Assembly (NCBI GenBank): GCA_004135705.1 | Contig: CM014278.1 | Span: forward strand, 94,567,295-94,631,294 | Direction: 5' to 3' | Length of the DNA stretch: 64,000 nucleotides | Origin: Alloteropsis semialata | Taxonomy: Eukaryota; Streptophyta; Magnoliopsida; Poales; Poaceae | In this document: piece after piece, positions 24,323 through 34,450 of the stretch | Layout of the letters: each line of letters opens with the position of its first letter | Numbering within the stretch: the first letter of the stretch is position 1 | Made by a program: the position numbers and the translations under genes | Notes under the pieces: generated by a model | The model's input: only the letters and a program-made list of their open reading frames with translations | Told to the model about the DNA's origin: nothing | The model's database searches: none

Positions 24323-24790
24323 CATGATATGGCCTTTGCATCTGCATCGCATCTGCATCTGCATCTGAGTGAGAATCCGTCTGCTTCTGTGCTTTGCTCT
24401 TGTGTGCTCTCTCACCTGATCCCGGTGCAGCGTCCGAGGTGGCAGACCGGCCACTTGCGCGCCTCACGGACCGGGCGCCGTCCCACGTGTTCCCGGGCCC
24501 ACGTCGACGGCATGGATCGATCCTACGTGGCGCCCATCCACGGAGACGGAATCGCCAGGTGGCACATACTTATCAGCAAACGAACGGCGAGAGGCGCACC
24601 ACGTTCACACCTGGATGCGTTCTTATCCGCGCGATCCAACGGACGCGCCCATTCCCCACCATTGCTCGTTTCGCTCTTGTCCTCCTCGAGCTTCAAATCT
24701 CTCGACAACACAAACGCCCAGCAAAAAAGTTTCCCTCCTTTTCCTTGTCTTCCAAGTTCCTGTTCTTGCATCAATCATACGGAAGTGTCG

Positions 24791-24874
24791 ATGCTTCGGT
24801 TCATTCCGTCAGCATCGGCCGCTCGCCCTGCATCCCCGGAGGTCTTGTTCTTGCTGCTCTGTTTCTTGAATTGA
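24791..24874 (+). other. Upstream ORF in the NF-YB leader (27 codons)
   Basis: An ATG at 24791 opens 27 codons and stops with TGA at 24872-24874, 39 nt before the NF-YB ATG. The peptide starts MLRFIPSASA and ends in a Leu-rich stretch. If the transcript starts upstream (the leader-like CT-rich region suggests so), it could lower translation of the main frame. The transcript start and any leader intron are unknown. Confidence 0.45.
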
Positions 24875-24913
24875 GGCAGAGGAGGAGGCAGGCAGAGAAG
24901 CTCGGGCGGGGAT

Positions 24914-25594
24914 ATGCCGGACTCGGACAACGACTCCGGCGGCCCGAGCAACGCCGGCGAGCTCTCGTCGCCGCGGGAGCAGGACCGGTTCCTGCCGATC
25001 GCGAACGTGAGCCGGATCATGAAGAAGGCGCTGCCGGCGAACGCCAAGATCAGCAAGGACGCCAAGGAGACGGTGCAGGAGTGCGTCTCCGAGTTCATCT
25101 CCTTCATCACCGGCGAGGCCTCCGACAAGTGCCAGCGCGAGAAGCGCAAGACCATCAACGGCGACGACCTGCTCTGGGCCATGACCACGCTCGGCTTCGA
25201 GGACTACGTCGAGCCGCTCAAGCACTACCTCCACAAGTTCCGCGAGATCGAGGGCGAGAGGGCCGCCGCCTCCTCCGGCGCCTCGGGCTCCGCCGCCGCG
25301 CAGCATCAGCAGCAGGGCGACATGGCGAGGAGCGCCGCCAATGCCGGCGGGTACGCCGGGTACGGCGCGCCCGGCGCTGGCGCCATGATGATGATGATGG
25401 GGCAGCCGATGTACGGCTCGCCACAGCAGCAGCCGCAACAACAGCCGCCGCCGCCGCCGCCGCAGCAGCAGCAGCAGCAACATCAACAGCATCACATGGC
25501 AATGGGAGGCAGAGGGGGTTTCGGCCATCAAGGAGGCGGCGGCGGCGGCGGCTCGTCGTCGTCGTCGGGGCTTGGCCGGCAAGACAGGGCGTGA
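24914..25594 (+). CDS. NF-YB (HAP3/CBF-A) subunit of nuclear factor Y, 226 aa
   Basis: NF-YB pairs with NF-YC through a histone fold; with NF-YA the trimer binds CCAAT boxes in the nucleus. The single exon carries the full conserved core at residues about 22-112: the DNA-contact segment DRFLPIANVSRIMKK, then AKISKDAKETVQECVSEFIS, SDKCQREKRKTINGDDLLWA and EDYVEPLKHYLHKFRE. The N-terminus MPDSDNDSGG and the core point to the general, non-LEC1 type (position 55 region is SKDAKET with Asp absent from the LEC1-type site as far as I can judge). The C-terminal half is low complexity: Met run, Gln and Pro runs, His-rich, then poly-Gly and poly-Ser. No intron, as is usual in this branch. The start is the first ATG of the frame after an upstream ORF. 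The repeat-encoded C-terminus may vary in length among alleles. Confidence 0.96.
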   Translation: MPDSDNDSGGPSNAGELSSPREQDRFLPIANVSRIMKKALPANAKISKDAKETVQECVSEFISFITGEASDKCQREKRKTINGDDLLWAMTTLGFEDYVEPLKHYLHKFREIEGERAAASSGASGSAAAQHQQQGDMARSAANAGGYAGYGAPGAGAMMMMMGQPMYGSPQQQPQQQPPPPPPQQQQQQHQQHHMAMGGRGGFGHQGGGGGGGSSSSSGLGRQDRA

Positions 25595-25970
25595 GCAACC
25601 TTCACTATGCTGATACGACTTAATTACGAGTCCATATATTACTTAGTTAACAAACTACCTTTTTTTTTCTACTTGTTGATGTATGTTTACTAATTAATTA
25701 ATCCGAGGCTCCAATTCGAAACGGTGAATTCTTCCCGTTTCATACGAGAATTGAAAATTTATTTTTGTGTATGAATTTTGAGTGTTCGAGATATCATCCC
25801 CAATGCAATGCAAGTGTTGTTTTCACCCTGAACTGTGGCTGGTTGGTAGTTACCAAAAAAAAAAGAAAAAGAACTGTGGCTATTCAAACTAGAGCAGGAT
25901 ATTTGTGTTGGGCTACTGCATTGTGAAAAAAAAAACTTTACTTCCTTGTCACGGTCATGTCATTTATATT
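25595..25970. other. NF-YB 3' flank, no gene
   Basis: AT-rich 3' UTR and downstream sequence with several A or T homopolymers. No clear element. Confidence 0.5.
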
Positions 25971-25971
25971 A

Positions 25972-26250
25972 TTTTTTTTTCGAAAAATCAGTACAGACGC
26001 ATATGCTCATACACGCACGTACACTTACCTCTATAAATACACGCACGTAAATCGCAAACTCTATCCCTATGAGCACCTCCGAGAGACTGGGCCGGCTGTT
26101 CCAATTTTGAGATTGACGAAGTCACCACAGACGCCTCGCTATCGAGGGACACGTCACCTAGCACTGAAAGAAAAGTGCCGATTAAATTCTGAAATAAATC
26201 CAGAAAATGTGACTCGAACCCGGGTGGACAGGTTCCACCACATGATTTTT
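25972..26250 (-). mobile_element. tRNA-derived SINE-like element
   Basis: Read on the minus strand, it has an RNA polymerase III B box GGGTTCGAGTC (26221-26211) at the head, a body, and an A-rich tail (poly-T on plus at about 25972-25979). The body motifs gagcacctccgagagactg and tctgaaataaatccag recur widely in grass genomes. The A box is degenerate. It is not a tRNA gene, because no cloverleaf can be drawn. Confidence 0.6.
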
Positions 26251-27000
26251 GAAAACACCAAAAGGAGTGAGGTTTTTGAGACCCAAATGTTGGCATCAAT
26301 CAGCTGTGTGCTGGTGTGGTGTGGAGTGTCCTTAATTCGGCTCGTGGAGAGAGATGACTGCTGGGATTAGGATAGATGGGCTTAGATTAGCCTCAACTGC
26401 ATGCAGCTATGCAAGTTGGTCGACAGAGCATTTAGGACCCCTCCACTCTCGCTGTCACGCATAGGCCAAAGAAATGAAAAACACATAGGCCAAAGAAATG
26501 AAAAACACATGTTATTTTAGTGAAGGCAGTGCCCAGGTTTATCGGGCACCCGACTTGTAAGGCAGAGCAAAGGTCCGATGAGTTTTGAACTCACAAGAAG
26601 CTCCGATGGTGCACAGAACACACCGAACATTGCTAGAAAACTTTGAAGTCCATGGACAATCGAGTTGCAACGTCTTTCTATATTACACGCCTGGGACGCT
26701 TGCGCCTAACAAAGATGCCAACAGAGCCCGGGGATGTCTTTGTATATTACACGCCAGGAGCTCTGCCAAACCGGGTCTCAATTTTGACGTTTTCTGCAGC
26801 ACAATTTAAAAAGCCTAGTTTCTCAAGTTAGGACTACATACCATACCTTGCCATTTTTGAAGGGTGCTTCGCTCGAGCCCGAAGGTAGCAGATCCAGGGA
26901 GGAGAGGTTGGATAATATCTCTTATATACAGTAATATTAGCTACCTTGTTCCTAAATAGATGTTTTATATACTGGGCATGGCATAATCCGTTCACTTTTG
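26251..27000. other. No gene seen
   Basis: It contains a 25-bp direct repeat, cataggccaaagaaatgaaaaaca twice at about 26460-26512. No coding signature is recognised. Confidence 0.5.
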
Positions 27001-27846
27001 CAAATTACACCAGAAAACGATGCCTAAGACTGTCTCCAACAAGGAGATGCATACCCAAAATGCAGCGTGCACATTGTGTTTGCATGTCCAAAACTATCTC
27101 CAAGAGATCATGCAAACAGAGGACGTATTTTGGGCATCGGACGAAACAAGATGCAAAACTACGTCCTCTCTCTCCGCACGACGCAAAGTGAAGCGGCCGG
27201 CGCCGGTGTCCTCCCTCTCCCTTCCCTTCTCCCACCCCCACTCCGATTCCCGCCATCCAAGCGGCCGGGAGCCCACCGCCGGATCACACCTCCGCCTGCT
27301 TCCCTACGCCTCTTCCAACTCGACGGATCCTCATTTTCCTCTCCTCCGCCTGTCCTCACGCAGACGCAAACCTCGTCGAATCCTCCTCGCCGGCGCGGCT
27401 CCTCCCTGAAATCCGGTCGAATCCGCTCTCGTGCTTCCCAATGGAAGCCCTCAGGGAGAGCTCGGAGTCCGCCCCCGATACGGCCGCCGCCGCATCCGAG
27501 CCTGAGCCCAGGCGGCGGCTGCGTCAGTGCTCGGCGACGACGACCTCTAAATTAACAGAAAAAACTAATATCTGATACCATGTTTCACAAAAATACCTGA
27601 ACTTTTGAGATATTCACACAAAACGTAATTTTTCTCTAACATTTTTTATTTGGAATTGAATGTAAGTCAGCATCAGAAACCCACACGTAAGGCACAATTG
27701 GAGCCCATGTTCACCCACCCACACACACACACACACAAATTAAACAGGCCCTAGGGACGAATTACTGGAGTCGTGTACTAAAAACTTCAAAAATTTGCGA
27801 TCATGGTGTCATATGCAGTTTTCTGAACCAGAAAGAGAAACACCTT
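27001..27846. other. Probable transposon-derived GC-rich stretch
   Basis: A ctgtctccaacaaggagatgc motif at 27027 (typical of grass TIR elements) is followed by a 350-bp CG-rich block (27180-27550) with no recognisable protein and an (AC)n tract near 27720. I cannot define borders. Confidence 0.4.
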
Positions 27847-28181
27847 GGCCTTGTTTGGTTTCCCGTCACATGATCTAGTACGAAGGGAATCTTCCTTGCA
27901 TGAGGTACTAAATGAAGTCTATTTGCAAAACCTCTTCACGGATGAGCGTAACTTTTCGAGACGAATCTAATGAGCCTAATTAATCGATGATTGGCTACAG
28001 TGATGCTACAGTAACCATCCTCTAATCATGCGGTCAAAGGACTCATTAGATTCTTCAGGGTTCCTAGTGCAGGGGTTCTGGAGTTAGTTTTGTAAAATAC
28101 CTTTATTTAATACCTTTAATTAGTAGTCAAAGTTGTGAACAGTATCTAGCAATGCTAGGTACTAGGAAACCAAACAAGGCC
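27847..28181. mobile_element. MITE, 335 bp, family shared with 60673-61010
   Basis: GGCCTTGTTTGGTTTCC at the left and its inverse at the right (ggaaaccaaacaaggcc) bound an element with the conserved interior tgcatg(g)agtactaaatgaagtctattt, gacgaatctaa and gctacagt(a/g)atgctacagta. A second copy is near 60.7 kb. Non-coding. Confidence 0.85.
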
Positions 28182-29040
28182 CTTTTCTATTTTGGAGAAA
28201 TGATTCTCAAAATGGCAATCAGGTGGAGAAAAGAGTTCCTAGCCTGTCCGTGGCGGCCTGGCCCAACTCCACCAATCACACCTTGCTTGGGCCGTATTTC
28301 ATCTTAACCTTTTTCTTTTTTGCAGATGGGCTGAGCGTCTTGTTGAACTGGAGCATATATTTTGTATTTCTGGGCAGAGTACACTTCCTTAGGACGTGAA
28401 TATTCCAGCGCTTTTTTAGGCCCGGCCCTAGCTGATGTTGAAGCTATTTTGGGTTTTCATTCCATGCAAAATTCTTGAAATCCAACGTTAGAACTGAAAT
28501 GTAGGCAAATATAGCTTGCAATAAGAGATACTCCCTCCGTTCCAGGATAAATGCAATCTTGGGTTTTCTCCGGCAAAATAGTCAGGTTCGCAAATTACAT
28601 CGGTGTCCCGCTCCACAAACCCGACCATGCGATGAATTGGCCACGGGTCAAAAATTCCAACCCAAAGGCCGACTTAGGACGGGTATGGGTCAAAAATTTT
28701 GACCCGAAACATGAGAAACACCTGACCCAACATGAATATATTACACATAAAAACAATGGTTTGACCACCGGACCCTAACATGTCACGGTGGGACACGAGC
28801 CAAATATTTTAACCTGGAAACCAGTAATGACCCGACTCGGGTCTAATCATGACATGCAAGCTGACATTCATTAATAGAGGATTCACCACCATCACACTTG
28901 TGACATAATAAAGACATGTTAGTTCAAAATAACTCTATTCGAAAATATTATCTAAGTAGAATTTATTTAAAATTATTTAAAATGTGAATTACGTAAAATA
29001 CCAATTCATGATGATACATGGTCTATAATTTTCAACCTAT
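28182..29040. other. No gene; Stowaway-like terminus at about 28532
   Basis: tactccctccgttcc at about 28531 is the classic Stowaway end, but no matching right end is seen nearby. Further on, variants of gggtcaaaaatttt(g)accc repeat several times (28646-28820). Confidence 0.45.
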
Positions 29041-29365
29041 GCTATATCAATATCCATCTTGCAACCAAAATATACCTATTACCAGTTTGCCACATTCTTA
29101 CATGAGATTGTATCCGCCATTTTGTTCGATTGTTTGATATTATCCGTTGATGGCAAGATTGGCAGTGGGGGCATGTGATCCATACCCTCACCCAGTGGCG
29201 GATTCACCCTATTCTATATCTGTCTTGCAACTAAAATATAACTATTGCCACATTCTCACATGAGATTGCATCCACCATTTTATTCAATTGTTTAATATTA
29301 TCCATTGAGGACAAGACTGGCAGTGGAGAGCATGCGCTCCGTACCCTCCACCCAGAGGCGGATTC
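29041..29365. repeat. Tandem duplication, about 165-bp units
   Basis: tatccatcttgcaaccaaaatata...cccagtggcggattca is followed by a second, about 85% similar copy (from 29212, ending cccagaggcggattcatgc). Non-coding. Confidence 0.8.
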
Positions 29366-29644
29366 ATGCTTGAGTTTTTTTTTTTTTGGGTGGGGGGACC
29401 CCTGGTGGATTCGCCCTTGCCCCCACCACGTTCCTTAGACTTTCTGAATTTTTCTTTTTTTTTCAATGTGACAAATCATGGAGGGTAGAAGATGATAATG
29501 AATTGGTTTATTCTTAGTTTCTTCCTTCATAGAGTAAATTTAGACCCGGACCTTTCTCCAAGTACACATTGATGAGTAAATTTGAGATTGGCATAGGTAG
29601 AGGTGGTAAGTCATCATGGCCCTTATGTATTTTTCACAATCTAA

Positions 29645-30605
29645 GAGCATCTCCAAAAGACTCTATCCGATGGCTAAAAAAAGAAAAAAGAGAGAAAAAA
29701 CTCCATCCAACAGAATCGCCAACCCAATCGCCATCTATTCTCGCTCGCTATTCTCCGGCCGCCCCTCGGCATCTTTGCCGAGCCCTGCACACTCGCCGCC
29801 GCTGTTCGCCCATGCCCACGCCCCTCATTTTCGCGCCATTTTGAATTCCCGGCGGTTCGCGTCACCACAATTCATGGCGGCGCGCTGCGGCCGGCGAAGC
29901 AATGGCGACTCGCCGCACAACAGACACTCTTACAGCTTTGCCTCGAGCTGCAGATCATGACACGCATGCTGGACAGGGCCTTAAGCGAGCGGAGCTTGGC
30001 TCCCGACGGCGGCGGCCATGGCACCGTGGTGCACGGCGACGAAGCCAACCTTATGGCCAACTGGGCCAAGGGCTAGGAAGATGGATAGCTCGCGAAGTTG
30101 CTGTACAACATGAGAAAGCTCAACCTGCTGCTATACGACGACGAGACGACCAAGAAGATACTACTCAGATGGGCAGTAGGGTAAGGGGCGGCGCCGTCGC
30201 CGGAGCGCATGGCCAGGAAAGGGGTGTGGATGGCGGCGCAGGACAGGACGCTGCAGCTCAAGACGCTTGGCGGCCGACCGCGCACAGCAGGGGCCTTGGC
30301 GCGAGATGGCGGCAAGAGCCCAGCAGCGCAGCGCCATGCACGGCCGACCGTGCATGCACAGGTGCAGAGAAGATGCAGCAAGGGCAAGCTGTTTCTATGG
30401 CCTGCGGCGGCGACAAGCGAAGGGATCAGGAAACACCTAACGAAACAACGATGGTCGCATCATGTGGGACCAGTTTTAAAAATAACCATCAAGTTTTGCC
30501 TAGTCTATTGGATTACCCCATAGAATTAAGTGGTTTTCTATTTTTACAAATAGGGTACAATCTCTAAATTTAGCTAACATGATACAGAGTCTCTTAGAGA
30601 TGCTC
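29645..30605. mobile_element. PIF/Harbinger-like non-autonomous element with TAA target duplication
   Basis: GAGCATCTCCAAAAGACTCT at 29645 faces its inverse at the right end (agagtctcttagagatgctc, ending 30605). TAA flanks both sides (29642-29644, 30606-30608), the three-base duplication of PIF/Harbinger elements. The GC-rich interior holds a coding-like frame of about 60 codons at 29893-30076 (contains ELQIMTRMLDRALSE), from no family I recognise. It may be a captured exon. Confidence 0.75.
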
Positions 30606-30608
30606 TAA

Positions 30609-31310
30609 CTTGGCCATAATTAATTTTAGTTCAAAAATGTATACTCCCTTCGTTTTTTTTATTTGACGTTCGGACAGACGAAACTAGCTTGCTCGTGATT
30701 TCTTGTCTGAAACGACATGTATATGCGACCAGAGGTAGTAGTATTTTTAGCCCGGCCTTTATCCAGCCCTATCCTTAAAACTAGTAGGCTAATTTTTTTT
30801 AGGCTCTTTACCACCCCTAGGCATAGGTAGTAGGGTGCGTGCAATATGGTTAGTAAAGAAATGCGATGCAAACCCATAAAAAGCTTCTTACGGCTTTAAA
30901 TAAACGAGCAGTCACCTTCCGTTTAAGTCACCAGCTAAGATTGATAAAAACCAAAGAATTTAAGCCATCTTTTAGTTAGTTTCCTTTTTAGAAATTCTTC
31001 CGGATGATGGTTGGATTGTTGGAAATATCAAATAAGAGGTTGGATAGAAAACGAGTAGCGGTATAAAACTTTTTTTGTTTGGATTTTGGGTTTGGGATAA
31101 GAGGGAGTTTGCCTATGGGTTATGAAAGCACTATTTCCCACCATTTCATACCAATGGTGGAGGAGGATAGGACAGTGGTGGTATATATGAGTTAATTAAG
31201 AAGTGTGAATTATTGTTTTGCCCTTGTTATGTATTCTCCAATTGTCTCTCATTTTCTTTCTAAAGAGGTATTGTCCCATACCTCATCTATGCTAATAAAG
31301 GAATGGGATA
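30609..31310. other. No gene seen; transposon-like remains
   Basis: A Stowaway-type terminus (actcccttcgtttt, about 30644) and AT-rich sequence. No coding signature. Confidence 0.45.
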
Positions 31311-32188
31311 GGCCCTGTTCGAATGCACTAAAGTTGAGGTGCTAAACTTCAGCATCTATTAGTATTTCTCTCCTAGCTAGAATTTTTTATTATTTTTTTG
31401 AAAGGGCGGCAAAAGTTTTACCGTAATATATATTAGATGATAGGAAATAAAAAGATCATGAGATATAAGAGGCCAAACCAGCACCCGTGCTCACGCACAA
31501 CAGCTAGGCAAGCAAAACCACTCACCCAATAAGGAAAGAAAAGAAAGCACAGGCCCCGAAACATTCCAAGGAGGGCGCATCCACTTTACAACTAGGTATT
31601 CAGCAGAAACTACTACAAAGTCTACAACCGCTATAGAAAATCCAACGATCGGACATTCGTTGAGACCGGCTTTGAGAAAAACGCCAAGCGATATTGCTGG
31701 ACCGCTTCTTTCACTAGGAGAGCCACTTCGATTGGTTCTTAGCCTTGTTTTGAAAAGTTCTGTTGTTCTGCTCTTTCCGTATTTGGCACCAAAAGTAGAC
31801 CATGAAACCATCAAATTCCTTTATCTGCTCTTTGGAGAATTCCCTATGACAACGTCGCCACCAAGAATTCAGTGAGACTCCCTGATCCAGCCCAACTAGC
31901 ACTGAGATGTTACCCTATCCCAGCAAGATACTCCATACCATCCTTGCATAAGTGTGTGGGTGTCTTCGGCTCCACTGAGCACAATTTGCACACCGTATCA
32001 CAAGGCCATCCTTTCTTGGCTAAGTTGTCTGCAGTAAGGACTTTGTTATGCAGAAGTGTCCAGGCAAAAATTCTGCATTTAGTTTCATCTGCATTTGCTA
32101 AGTTGGTTAAACTTTAACACCATCCATTAGCGTTTCTGTGCTAAAATTTAGAACTTTTGAACATTATCACTCGTGGTTCAAACAGGCC
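31311..32188. mobile_element. Tourist/hAT-like MITE split by a LINE insertion
   Basis: The left arm ggccctgttcgaatgcactaaa...gtgctaaacttcagca (31311-31365) and the right arm ...tgctaaaatttagaac...ttcaaacaggcc (to 32188) are imperfect inverted repeats. Their joint length without the insert would be about 150 bp. Confidence 0.6.
31390..32117 (-). mobile_element. 5'-truncated LINE, reverse-transcriptase C-terminal region
   Basis: On the minus strand, a frame near 32100-31930 reads ADETKCRIFAWTLLHNKVLT and AKKGWPCDTVCKLC, with a later HL(C). This is the zinc-binding domain at the end of plant LINE polymerases. Downstream, NSWWRRCHREF and FDGFMVYFWCQIRKEQNNRT fit the typical LINE C-terminus. Stops and frame changes break it. 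The plus-strand T-rich tract at about 31386-31400 marks the tail. Confidence 0.75.
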
Positions 32189-32289
32189 ATAAAACTAAAT
32201 ATCATATTCCATGGAATGCCCGTCTTCTATCTCACTTGGTTTCCATTTTCCTAACCCACGTCGTACCGAAATACCACCACTATTTTTTA

Positions 32290-33735
32290 TCTTAGGCTGT
32301 CCGCACTCGTTATACTCTATTTTCATCCTCTAAAAAAATATTATATCCTGGTCATCGAGATACTGTGCTCTATACCAATTTCTCCCGCATCCATATTCCT
32401 TTTTATATATCTTACATTATACCAACTACCAGCATATGGACTCATATGTTAGAGTTTTTTCCCCTTCCCTTCCTCACGGTCAGCCCCTCCCTCCCCATCC
32501 TCTGCCGGCCCGCGACCCTCTCTCTCTCCCTCGCTGGCCGCCGCGCACCCCCTCCCTCTCCCCCTCACCGGCCGCTGCAGTAGTCTTAGATTTTGCATTT
32601 TGATGAGCTTCGTTGAGTGTGTTGTAGATTCTTATCCAAAACTTGTGCTTTTTTGGAAATTTTCAAATGAACAATTTCAACAAAATCTTTCAATTTCTTA
32701 TTTTATTATGTTCAACTTTTTGTATTCCTATATCCGTAGAGTATATTGAATGTACAAAAATGGCTATAATAGAGTTTCTGTTATTCGTATTAACAACTAC
32801 TCTAGGTGGAATGTTTTTATGTGGTGCTAACGATTTAATAACTAACTTTGTAGCTCCAAAATGTTTCAGTTTATGTTCCTACCTATTGTCTGGATATACC
32901 AAGAGAGATCTACGGTCTAATGAGGCTAATATGAAATATTTACTCATGGGTGGGGCAAGCTCTTCTATTCTGGTTCATGGTTTCTTTTGGCTATATCCTA
33001 TATGGTTCATCTGGAGGGAGATCGGGCTTCAAGAAATTGTGAATGGTCTTATCAAATGTATAACTCCTTAGGAATTTCAATTACGCTTATATTCATCACT
33101 GTGGGTTCAAGCTTTCCCAGCCCCCTTTTCATCAATGGACTCCTGACGTCTACGAGAAGGTCTGCCTCATGGTATCCAAGTTGGTCAAAGAACATCAGTA
33201 GATGCTATTCGTACGCCCCTCCCTCTCCCCTGCGTCGGCTGCCGCACGCCCCTCACTCTCCCCGACCTCTGCGCCCTCCACCTCGGTGCGGAGGAAAGGG
33301 GGGCCCGCTCCTGTCCTCGCGGCGGTGAAGGGGCCTCGTGGCGCCGGCGGATGGAGGGACGGAGGCGGAGGGCGGCGCGTCGGCGGAGGGGCAGGGGTGC
33401 GGACGAGCCTCGCGGCGATGGCTTCCAGCTCCCCAACATGGAACGGCGAGCAGGGGCGGCCGACGCCTTCTTCCTCTCCTCATTTTCTTCCCCAGCGCGA
33501 GGTGAGACGAGCAAGGCCCTCTCCGGCCGGCCTTCCTCTCCGGCGAGCAGGGGCCTCCTTTCCCTGCTCTCCCTCCCCTTCGTTGCCTTCCTTTTGTTTC
33601 CGAGCACGGGCGCGATGGGTGGTGGTTGGGGGCTGGCACCGGCGGGAGCCCGATAGAGTATCCTTGTTGTGTGCTGGAGGTATTGTTCGAAGAGAGGGAT
33701 AGCAGACGCGGATGCTGACATTTTTCCCTTATCCG
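32290..33735. mobile_element. Large TIR-like element with GC-rich interior (candidate)
   Basis: The left end ggctgtccgcactcgttatactctatttt (about 32295) resembles the inverse of the right end (gagtatcc...agcagacgcggatgctgac, to about 33720) and is shared with 63217. The interior has short CG-rich tracts (ccctccctctcccc...cggccg) on both sides of the ndhB fragment, then a GC-rich block at 33200-33650 with no recognised protein. Borders are approximate. Confidence 0.45.
32650..33151 (+). pseudogene. ndhB: Nuclear plastid DNA insertion: ndhB fragment
   Basis: ndhB encodes a membrane subunit of the chloroplast NADH dehydrogenase-like complex. The translation from about 32655 to 33060 reads IFQFLILLCSTFCIPISVEY, GGMFLCGANDLITNF, CSYLLSGYTKRDLRSNEAN and KYLLMGGASSSILVHGF, matching plastid NdhB with scattered substitutions. 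After a small deletion near 33055 the frame shifts and ends MYNSLGISITLIFITVG; similarity stops at about 33150 (gacgtctacgag). It lacks the gene's start, both ends and any plastid context, so it is a nuclear insertion, not a working gene. The substitutions indicate moderate age. Confidence 0.92.
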
Positions 33736-33778
33736 CGTATCGGAGAGAGTGGTAGTCGCTCCGATGTGGACAACCTTA

Positions 33779-33926
33779 AGCTCTGTTTAGTTCGCAAAGT
33801 TTCTGCAAAGTTTCGCAAAAGTTGTGCATTGGAAAATATGTCCCCTCTCTCTCTCTCTCAACACGTTTTCCAATATAATTTTTGCAACTTATTTTTTTTA
33901 ACTTTCACGGACTAAACAATACATAG
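33779..33926. mobile_element. Short MITE
   Basis: ctctgtttagttcgcaaagtttc at the left and gaactttcacggactaaacaatac-like sequence at the right are imperfect inverted repeats. A CT-run and ttttgcaactt lie inside. Confidence 0.6.
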
Positions 33927-34450
33927 AACCGTTGGTTGACCGACGAGATTGGGGACGGAGCAGCTGGAGAGTCGCCTCTCCGGTGCGGTACAGGTACAGG
34001 TACTGCACGGGGCACGTGCTCCCCTACCCCGTCACAATACGAAGTGGCAGCTAATCACTTGGCGACTGACAGGTGGGCCGCCGTCGCCACGCGACCCCTC
34101 GCCGCCGTCGCTTCGGATATATCTTCTCCTCGGCTCCCGCTGCGAGTAGAGGAGTACAGCTGGGGCGCGTGTTGGTTGGGGTTTGGGGCGTGTGCGTTTC
34201 CCCGTTCGAGTAAAGGGCAGAATCCTAGCCGCCCGGCTACCCTTTCCAAGTTCCAACTCCAAGCGGGGTTGGTGCTGGGGCTGCGGCGTACAGCTGCTGC
34301 GTGCTGCCGTTGCCATTCCTGTGAAATCCAGCACGCAGCTGGACCCGTGGTGAGAGAGAGAGAGAGAAAAGCAGAGCCTTCTTCTCCTGGGGGTTCTTGA
34401 TTCTTTGCAAGATTGGCCGCAATCATCGTCGCCATCATCACCAGGCGAGC

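Noticed and set aside
24809..25582. 257-codon antisense frame over NF-YB
   Set aside because: Shadow of the GC-rich coding exon; low complexity and no motif.
32643..33071. Functional NdhB gene
   Set aside because: It is a fragment with substitutions, a later frameshift and no flanking plastid genes; it is in a nuclear context.
33185..33721. 178-codon minus-strand frame
   Set aside because: GC-rich transposon interior, open in several frames, with no known domain.
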